Below, one piece after another: positions 57,055 to 64,000 of a stretch of DNA of 64,000 nt (position 1 is the stretch's first letter; each line of letters opens with the position of its first letter). The position numbers were made by a program, and so were the translations under genes. Source of the DNA: Chrysoporthe austroafricana (lineage: Eukaryota; Ascomycota; Sordariomycetes; Diaporthales; Cryphonectriaceae). The notes beneath the pieces are model-generated. The model worked only from the letters and a program-made list of their open reading frames with translations. It did no database searches and had not been told where the DNA came from. The stretch lies in assembly GCA_001051155.2 (NCBI GenBank), contig JYIP02000007.1:3412342-3476341 (forward strand), read 5' to 3'.

Positions 57055-57462
57055 ATATGCTAGTTCTTATTGATAAGTTTCCGCGCAACCTAGACTATGC
57101 GAGGGCCGTCGAGACTAAGGTATGGGAGAGGATGCGACTAGCTAGATCTGAGATAAGGATGTTACTGCTGACTATTTACATCTGTGCAGCTGGGCAGTGT
57201 TGATCTTGTCATTACTCTACAGTGTCCACGAGAAGTTGCACAACACCAGTTTCTTGGATGCCATGACTCAACTCGTCCAGGTCGAGATGCACAGTTGTTC
57301 TTGAAAAGATTTGGGGAGTTCGAAAATAAAAATCACCTGATTATCGATTTCTACAAGAAGGAGCTTAGTGATTGTGTTGTCGAAGTAGGTACACTACTTT
57401 CTTTTGGTACTTAAACTTGTATAGTCACTGATGAACTCTTGATGCAGGTTGATATCGGCTAG
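57055..57462 (+). pseudogene. Adenylate/UMP-CMP kinase family gene, 3' part only
   Basis: Three exons with GT-AG introns. The first (to 57119) reads VLIDKFPRNLDYARAVETK, matching the family's LIDGFPRxxDQA motif with Gly replaced by Lys. Intron 57120-57189. The second exon (57190-57384) gives LGSVDLVITLQCPREVAQH, then a LID-like RPGRDAQLFLKRFGEF and HLIIDFYKKEL. Intron 57385-57447. The third exon gives VDIG and a stop at 57460. Such enzymes transfer phosphate between nucleoside mono- and di/triphosphates. The P-loop exon was not found and key residues are altered, so this is probably a decayed or 5'-truncated copy. Confidence 0.65.
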
Positions 57463-58077
57463 ACTAAGAGTACTGACCATAATTACCCTATGCGACCCTC
57501 AAGTTGGCACTCAAGGCTTTGCCTGCTGGCTCATGGGATAAGAAGAGTCGGTAGCATGCTACACATGTGCGTAGGACAGTGATTTACTAAAAGAATGAGA
57601 GAAAGATAAGAAGCAGCTGTGGCAGCTAGACAGGCTAAAGGCAGGTGCTTGCTGTGGCAATACAGAAGCAGTGACTCACTGGGTCTCTCACAGAACCAAT
57701 AGTAGATAAACTTGTATCACATTACTAAAATTCAAAACATTAAAATCTCACAGATTGAATTAACCTGATTAAATTTCAACAAATCGTTGCAGAAGCAAGC
57801 ATTTCACTGAGACAGCTGCTTACTGCAAATTCATTCTTCAATACCAAGTCATAACCAGTTTATCATGGAGGTAGCTGTAGCCGCTCTGGGTCGCACAGGT
57901 ATGCCGATCCTCAAAGCCAGCCCCTTTATATACGGTAGATCTTAGAACGTGCACTGCGAAACTACTACTCAAATAGCCCGAATCCCACTCCCCCTCGCCT
58001 TACAAGCTCGAGTAAGTTACGGGCTCGTAAAGAAAAATCCCGCTCCCTGAATTGGCTCAAAGCCTCGCTAGCAAGCT
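57463..58077. other. Intergenic, no feature recognised
   Basis: Normal composition with no long frame or RNA gene seen. It separates the kinase fragment from the thiamine-triphosphatase pseudogene and would hold the latter's promoter. Confidence 0.4.
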
Positions 58078-58726
58078 ATGCCCGTACCTAGTGTCCTCGA
58101 GGCCGAGCGCAAGTTTGCTCCCACGATCCTCTCGATATAGCTCCTCACAGAAAACACCAGAAAGACGCTCTTCAAGTCGATAGTTTGATACGGCAGGACC
58201 AAGTTCGAGGATACCTACTACGATACTAGGAAAATCGACCGGAGCATCGTAGGTGGCTCCGCCGCCTTGGTCATCAGTGGGAGGTCAAGGGCCGCGTGGG
58301 TGGCAACTATATTAACTCGGCATTCCAGGAGGTTACCGATGTTCAAACAATCTCGGATATGCTAGGCAAGCTGATCCCTGGTGCGGTGCTTGATGCCGAG
58401 CTCGGACCTCAAGGGGGAGAGGTACAGGAGTCGGCGAGATTCGTATCTTACAGGACCATGTTCCTCGTTGATGACAAGTTCACCATTGTTTTGGATGCGA
58501 CGGACTTTGGTCACATTGTCGGGGAGGTGGAGCTGGAGAGAGACTCAGCTGTGGCTGGGAAGGAGGGCGGCAGCGAGAAGGCGGTGGGGTCTAAGACAGG
58601 TCCTGATTGATCGCAGAGATGGACCGAGACATTGATAGCTTCATAAAGCGGTACGATTGGGCATTCCCCCCCGGAATGCTTGTGAGTAAGCTCTCTGCCT
58701 ACTTTGCCCTGAAAACTCATCATTAG
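58078..58726 (+). pseudogene. Thiamine-triphosphatase (CYTH domain) pseudogene
   Basis: ATG 58078 opens MPVPSVLEAERKFAP, containing the ExExK-like triphosphate-binding strand of CYTH enzymes (here EAERK), then TKFEDTYYDTRK. Two in-frame stops (TAG, TGA at CAG/CGA-like positions) precede a frameshift at ~58260. The new frame reads QWEVKGRVGGNYINSAFQEV, TDVQTISDML, FTIVLDATDFGHIVGEVELE (the catalytic Asp/Glu-rich strands) to ~58600. After a second frameshift the C-terminus EMDRDIDSFIKRYDWAFPPG and KLSAYFALKTHH ends at TAG 58724. The enzyme hydrolyses thiamine triphosphate. Assembly error could explain the frameshifts but not the stops. Confidence 0.75.
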
Positions 58727-59964
58727 AGACGGAGATAAGGCCTCACGTTTTGGTGGGCATCTACACATAGACGAAAAAAAGAAAGCAGTGAGGAAGCAAG
58801 GAACATCGATGCCTCAAGATACAGCCTCGGCGGATCGATTTGGGTGAACATTTGATGCCCACTTTTCCGCATTTACTAGTTTTGTCACTGCCAGAGGCTT
58901 CTCGAGACCTGAGAAACTGAGTGCAGCATAATTCATGTGAGACAGGGCCCCCTGCGACGGACCGCTGCTCAAATTCCCACGCATCTGCTCAAGCCGGCGC
59001 AGTTGAGTTACTGTCAGCAGAGCCAGGTCTCGAAAATCGTAGCCTAGAACATACTTGCTAGCTAAAAATTAAAGCACTGATTTTCCCTCTAAGATTGCCC
59101 ACACCAGCCAGCGCGCATAGCGCGTGACAGCTAAAAGGAGTAGCTACTCCCAGCCGGCTAGAAATGATGGTGATCTGTATGGCTGCGTCACGGCCGGACT
59201 CACACACTGTACATTTAGGTTAAATCGGTTTGAGTTGGGCCAGCTCCCCGATTGGCCCATGCTGCTCAGATTTTGTAAGACAGTACAGATATAAAATTGC
59301 ACGTTAGATTTAAGGTTACGCGCATCAAAGCGAGACTACGCACTTAGGGGAAGGAAGAGGCGTACTCAAGACTATAATTATGTCCTTCGATCTCCTTGAA
59401 CCTGCGTATAGCATTTGGAATATCAAAAAGAGTATGTTTTTGTTATAATTTTATCACGTGGCCGACGTTGGAGTGCCAAAAGAATCCTTCAACCTTGCCT
59501 CATTTTGCGAATCAACATTTAAAGGGGTTCTCCGGGTCACATCGCCCGTGACAGGCGTTTCAACCGAGGACAAGTGGATCCTCTTATGTCAAAGAAAGGC
59601 TCCCCCATGCCACGACTCACGACACATCCGTTCGCGGAGTCTCTCGAGGGCGCGGCGGGCACTCCCAAACAAATCACTAGGCGAGATCGTTGTGGGGAAA
59701 AAGTCCAGGGCTACAAATAGTCCATAACTTATTAAGCCTCGAAGAGAATTTCCTCCACACTTCCAATCGCTTCGCTCCTTTGTTCCATCAAGCACGGTCC
59801 TTCTATGCTTTTGTGCTACCGAAGACGGGCACCCGAACGGTTGACAGTCAACCCTTGAAGGTCCGTTCACTTGAAGGAAGGTCAGTGTGCGATCTGAACC
59901 TATCAGGTTGTATGGAAAGGGGGAGAGGGGGGAAAAGGGAGAGGGGGGAAAAATCACAAAAACC
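58727..59964. other. Intergenic region and probable 5' leader of the ThrE-like gene
   Basis: No gene recognised. A plus frame at 59458-59727 has no family features. From ~59700 to 59960 the sequence has CT-rich stretches and a purine-rich run (ggggagaggggggaaaagg at ~59917-59950) just before the ATG, as in many fungal 5' leaders. Confidence 0.4.
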
Positions 59965-61255
59965 ATGTCGGAAGATGCATACCTGGGCACGTCTCCGACA
60001 CCTGATGAGGAGGATGAGTCGTTCAACTTCATCCACGACTCACCGCTACCGGTGAACGAAGTATTAAGCTTCGGGTCACTGGAAAACCCGCACAACAGCT
60101 TTGAGTCCAGCGAGGCCGGTCCCAGCTGGGCAGAAATACTAGACGCCATGGGTGATCCCACACACACAGATTCTCCGCGTGCAGACACGGTACCATCTCC
60201 AAGCACGACATTGTTTCTACCGCCCATGCGGCCAGTCACACCCCTGGATGGCCCATCACCAGTGCACGACGCAGCGACGACCCCGCGCACACGTTAACAT
60301 GGAAGGGCGCGATTCCCCTCGGACGTGGGAGAGCTCCAGAGGATCTACTCTGCCCCTGAACGAGCTGTCACTATGGTCTACGATGGTGGGGAATCTCAAG
60401 AGCCGGCTCCGTATCGCCGCGGACTGTTGCAGTCCTTTCGGCGTTGGATATCGGGGTGAAAAGAGGATATCGGCTGACCAAACAAGCAATAGGATATTTA
60501 GGACATCATGGGTGATACGGGCATTGATATGGATGTCATAAATAAGGCTAGGAAAGCGAACAAGGGCGGAGGTCAGCACAAGCGATCTTCCAGTCTCAGC
60601 CTGTTAGTCGGCGCATCAGTACTACTGGCACGTCCAGGACTGGGTGCTCGCACGGTCTCCGCATCCAGCGTCCATTCCGATACGACTGCCGTCTCAGGAA
60701 TGGCGTCGGGCGTAGCCACCCCGAGCACCTTCCGTCGCATCTTTGGCGCTGGCGTTAATGCATACGAATTGACGAGCGCGCTGCGCAGCCTCAAGAAGAA
60801 GATCACGGCGTACGATAGCAAGCAGGTCAAATACATGAGGGCTAAGGCTGAACTGGCGTACTGCCGCAACCTCGTACTGCTCGTGGTTTATGCATTCATA
60901 GCGTACGGCGCGCTATCGCATCGGCTCGAGGAATATACGATGCAGCTGTTCAAGGCCCTGGATATGGAAGGAAGGGTGAATTATTCGGTCGGATGCATAG
61001 ATATCTGTTTCGTCAACCCTATCGATCCGGCTGATCTGCTAACGAAATCGGCCTATACGATTATGGTCAAGGCGCAGGGTCTTGACGTTGGGGCTTGCGA
61101 GGTTGCATTTCGGATTTATAAGGATGTAGTAGCTGGACGCTTGACCGTCCAGGAAGCTACCGAGAAATTCATAACCCTAATCGAAGCGCCTTCTTACTAT
61201 AATTCGCTATGGTTGGTACTTCTTTATGGACTCGCATCAGCATTAGCTTGTATCT

Positions 61256-61423
61256 GTGAGTAACCCCCCCCCCCTTTTTTTTTTATTTCTTCTTCTTTGC
61301 CCAGCGTGCACTATGCGTATTAACTAAATTTTTAGTTATCTCTTTGTAAGAGGGCTATGGGATATTACATACTTTGTTGTTCAGAGTCTCCCAGTGCGGA
61401 ACTAACTACTTTCTAACTACTAG
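61256..61423 (+). other. Intron 1 of the ThrE-like gene
   Basis: GTGAGT donor and TAG acceptor. Joining T from the upstream exon with GG downstream restores a Trp codon and the family-consistent reading LACIW-AFGGYW. Contains a C-run and T-run. Confidence 0.8.
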
Positions 61424-61948
61424 GGGCCTTTGGAGGCTACTGGACGGATATGCCTATCGCGTTTATCCTCGGCACTATTGTTGGCGCCTTTCAGATCATT
61501 GTCGCCGTTAAAAATCCTCTCTATTCCAATATCCTGGAGGTTACGGCCTGTCTCATTACGTCCTTTGCCTTACGGGCCTTTGCTTCTATCGGCGGCGGGG
61601 GGTTACAGAAGTACTTTTGCTTCGGCGCGTTGGCCGAGTCCTCTATCGCCATGATTTTACCCGGCTTTATCGTTCTGACGGGAAGTCTGGAGCTATAGTC
61701 AAGTCAATCACTGCAGGGTCTACGCGGCTCTTCTATGCTATTATATACTCGCTCCTACTAGGTTACGGCATGAGTGTTGGGTCACAGCTATAGGGGTTAG
61801 CTGACCCGGACGCCCCGATATCGATAACATGCCCAAGAACCATTACCTGTGCCATATTATCTCACTGTACAAGGCATGATTATTCGTGCGAGACCACGGC
61901 AATTGCCGGGCCAGATACTTGTCGGCTCAGCAGGGGTACTGGTGAATT

Positions 61949-62038
61949 GTAAGTTAATATCTCAGCTCCTGGGCCTGCATAAAACCACTTCAAGCTCGAG
62001 TGACGCGACGCCCTAGCTGATATTTCACACACCTGCAG
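61949..62038 (+). other. Intron 2 of the ThrE-like gene
   Basis: GTAAGT donor, CTGCAG acceptor and an upstream CTGAT branch-like site. Splicing gives GVLVNY-FVSAKAAAQ, as expected for the family. Confidence 0.85.
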
Positions 62039-62412
62039 ACTTCGTTTCGGCAAAGGCAGCCGCTCAAGTTGCCGACACAGCTTCCGCCTTGGTCGTGGGC
62101 ATTCTTGGCAACCTCTGGGCGCGATCCCAGCATGGTTTCGCTTACGCAACCGTTGTGGCGGGTATCATGGCCTTGGTGCCAGGAAGTCTCGCCGCGCAGG
62201 GCGGCCTAGTTATAGGAATTACGATGCCCTTGATATATAGCAGCTCAAACAGCACCGACGCGCAAACGCTATGGAGCGAGAATATCTATCGCAGCTTTAG
62301 CGTTAGCGGACAGATGATTCAAGTAGCGTTGGGGTTGGCAGTAGGGGTATTTTTATCTGCGCTTATCGTATATCCGTTTGGTAAGAAAAACAACGCGCTG
62401 TGCTCATTGTAA

Positions 62413-64000
62413 AGAACATAAGCAAAACGAAATTGCAACATAAGTTAGGAGGGGAATGATCAAACTCTCGAGGAAATTGAATCATGAGGAATCGGAAGAA
62501 TATAAGCTACTTTTAGCAAAAAATTAAAAAAAATAAACCAAGCATTCAACCTTAGATAACGCTTGATTATTAGGATTTCACCTTCGGTCATGCAACTTCC
62601 CAATTTATATTACACCCCTACAATTTACCAAGGACACTGTAATAGTTTCAAGGTGTCCGAAAATCCCATAGAGCGCCCGTTAGGGTAATACTATGCCGTG
62701 GAGCCTAAGGAAAGTTCGGTGACATTTATGCTATCCTTGAAAGTGGAATTTAAGCTGGAACCGAGAGCCATCATCGGAAGACTCGTGCCAAGGCGTCAAC
62801 GCATAAAGGTGTCCCAGGCATAGCGGCATGTCTTAATACTTGTAATTATATACCTCCCTCTCCCCCTCTCCCCTCCTTCTTTTCTTTTGGTCTTTCACGA
62901 CCTTTTCGTTGCGCAACAATTAATACGTTGCTAGCCTGTGACGTTGGTTCTTTTAGATGATCATGCTGGGTCCTTCATACTGTTGATATGGGTGGCAGCT
63001 GCCATGCTACCATGTTCCGGATCGTAGGAATCGATGCCCAGATACTCGACGGCGTTGGGGGTCTCAGCCCACAGGCTGACCCTTGCAGGGGTCTGCTTAT
63101 TGCAGTTTGGCCCCAGGTGGAGGGATGGTCACCCCGGTTTCTTCTGTGGGCCTGGGTCGCATGTAGATGTCAATTTTGTGGTCTTATCACTACCAGTGCC
63201 AGCTGCCAAGGATATGTTGTGGCTTTTAGGGTGAAAAGTCGAGCAAATCACAATTGGGCATTCTGCGGTGTGATGAATTGCTGGCCATAGTCAATGCTGA
63301 AGAGTGAAAAATTCCTTTGGTAGTTTGGGGGTAAGCGAAGCAAGACAATGGTGCTTGCTTCTTGGTCCGATGGAAAGAATCGCTATATGGTTTTCCTACG
63401 CTAGTTATTAAACTGGGTCACAGGCATTTCCGCCCTGACTCTGCCTCCAAAATGCTGACATCCGACTCGAGATGAGCGTGTCCTATTGGGACGTCCTCCT
63501 TAGTACTAGGCATACAACATTTACAGGTGGCTGCTCCGGATCTCCAAGATTGGGATCTTGGCGGAGTCACGACTTAAGGTGGTTCGGGAACTCGCTTGGT
63601 AACGAAATAGATGCCATCCGCAGTCGAGCCCACAAGATTTACACGAGACTGGGCTGAGCTTGGGGCCGACTACCCCTCGAATGAGGACCTGAACTCCACA
63701 TTGCGAGGGGTTAGCATAGGCAAATATCATTACCTCAACTTTCTTTAATTGTTTCAAAGACAGTGGCATCTCCTCCCCGTCCAAGAGCATATTTACGAAT
63801 ACTTACAACCAGTCAGTGCGGTATCTAGATGTAGAAGCAAAGATAAGTAGGAGTTATAATAAGTGATATGTTTGCTTATAACGATAATGCTAATCTTGCA
63901 GCCCGAGGTTTCCATTCTAAGCCATTCTACTCGCTATGTGGTATATTAGGTAAGTAATATATAGCAAAATACAATCTACGTTTCAATATCGCATATACAC
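62413..64000. other. Downstream intergenic region, no gene recognised
   Basis: Contains a pyrimidine-rich run at ~62850-62890. A plus stretch at 62988-63290 and a minus stretch at 63521-63790 stay open for 90-100 codons but show no recognisable family, codon pattern or intron signals. From ~63780 the composition becomes AT-richer again, which may mark the next AT-rich patch. Confidence 0.4.

Larger units (their letters stand above)
59965..62412 (+). pseudogene. ThrE/Prm10-like (DUF1212) membrane transporter gene with multiple lesions
   Basis: ATG 59965 begins an acidic, Ser/Pro-rich N-terminus. The same frame continues past TAA 60295 and a stop cluster at ~60457-60500 (possibly a missed intron) into MGDTGIDMDVINKARKANK at 60508. 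The transporter core follows: YGALSHRLEEYTMQLFKALD (the ThrE domain signature), GCIDICFVNP and GLDVGACEVAFRIYKDVV. Intron 61256-61423 rejoins as AFGGYWTDMPIAFILGTIVG, and the exon reads on through LITSFALRAFASI and AMILPGFIVLTGSLEL. TAG at 61696 (CAG expected) and a 1-nt shift precede SITAGSTRLFYAIIYSLLLG; TAG 61791 and another shift follow. Intron 61949-62038 leads to the last exon, ending MIQVALGLAVGVFLSALIVY and PFGKKNN at 62412. Family members have ~10 membrane segments and resemble threonine exporters; yeast Prm10 is pheromone-regulated. Confidence 0.78.

Noticed and set aside
59458..59727. 89-codon plus frame, overlapped by a 233-codon minus frame (59589-60290)
   Set aside because: The minus frame is largely antisense to the ThrE-like gene's N-terminal exon, which has the expected start and continues into the transporter domain. 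The plus frame has no recognisable motif.
62988..63790. Open frames of 60-100 codons on both strands
   Set aside because: No domain, signal peptide or splice pattern that I can support.
1..64000. tRNA, rRNA, CRISPR, bacterial-type operons
   Set aside because: No cloverleaf, rRNA core motif, regularly spaced repeats or Shine-Dalgarno organisation seen; introns and RIP indicate a fungal nuclear genome.

Overview
The window reads as nuclear DNA of a filamentous ascomycete (Pezizomycotina, perhaps a Sordariomycete). About 56 kb is an AT-rich, TpA-rich block in which every transposon and most gene remnants carry the marks of repeat-induced point mutation (RIP). CAG/CAA codons have become TAG/TAA, Asp has become Asn, His and Cys have become Tyr, and reading frames survive only as stop-riddled homology. 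The last ~7.4 kb (from ~56.58 kb) has normal base composition, GT-AG introns and recognisable nuclear genes, but these genes are also damaged.

Layout. 1-3308: 3' end of a Ty3/gypsy chromovirus (A) with its 3' LTR, which truncates a DUF6601-like membrane-protein remnant (3309-3890). 6342-8796: a solo LTR split by a 5'-truncated Tad1-like LINE with a (TTTG)n tail and 14-bp target duplications. 10092-13917: a composite pogo/Fot-type DNA transposon holding two transposase copies and two solo LTRs. 13979-14754: F-box remnant, tail-to-tail with a NACHT-WD40 STAND/NLR pseudogene (14755-19531) that is interrupted by a third pogo element (16324-18177, TA duplication). 21560-24605: two DUF3435 (FluG-domain tyrosine-recombinase family) remnants. 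26270-51940: a nest of related chromoviruses. Element CG (minus) is entered by full-length element B (26763-34240, CTTAT duplication) and by D (37403-44710) and E (44711-51246); E holds a solo LTR (48340-48815, ATAAT duplication). 51941-55300: a second, different gypsy lineage (H). 55.3-56.6 kb is a transition zone. Then follow an adenylate/UMP-kinase fragment (57055-57462), a thiamine-triphosphatase (CYTH) pseudogene (58078-58726) and a ThrE/Prm10-like membrane transporter gene with lesions (59965-62412).

The most notable patterns are four. First, every chromovirus LTR carries a telomere-like TTAGGG doublet next to a palindrome, then a short inverted-repeat module that differs between LTR subfamilies, then a TATA box. 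Second, all five internal regions (A to E and CG) carry an antisense open frame downstream of the chromodomain; where legible it encodes a Cys-cluster plus coiled-coil protein. Third, a DUF3435 remnant lies next to an NLR and an F-box gene, a gene company that resembles a dead Starship-type giant element. Fourth, nuclear genes just outside the AT-rich block show C-to-T stop codons that look like RIP leakage.

All family assignments come from reading translated frames by eye; no database search was run.
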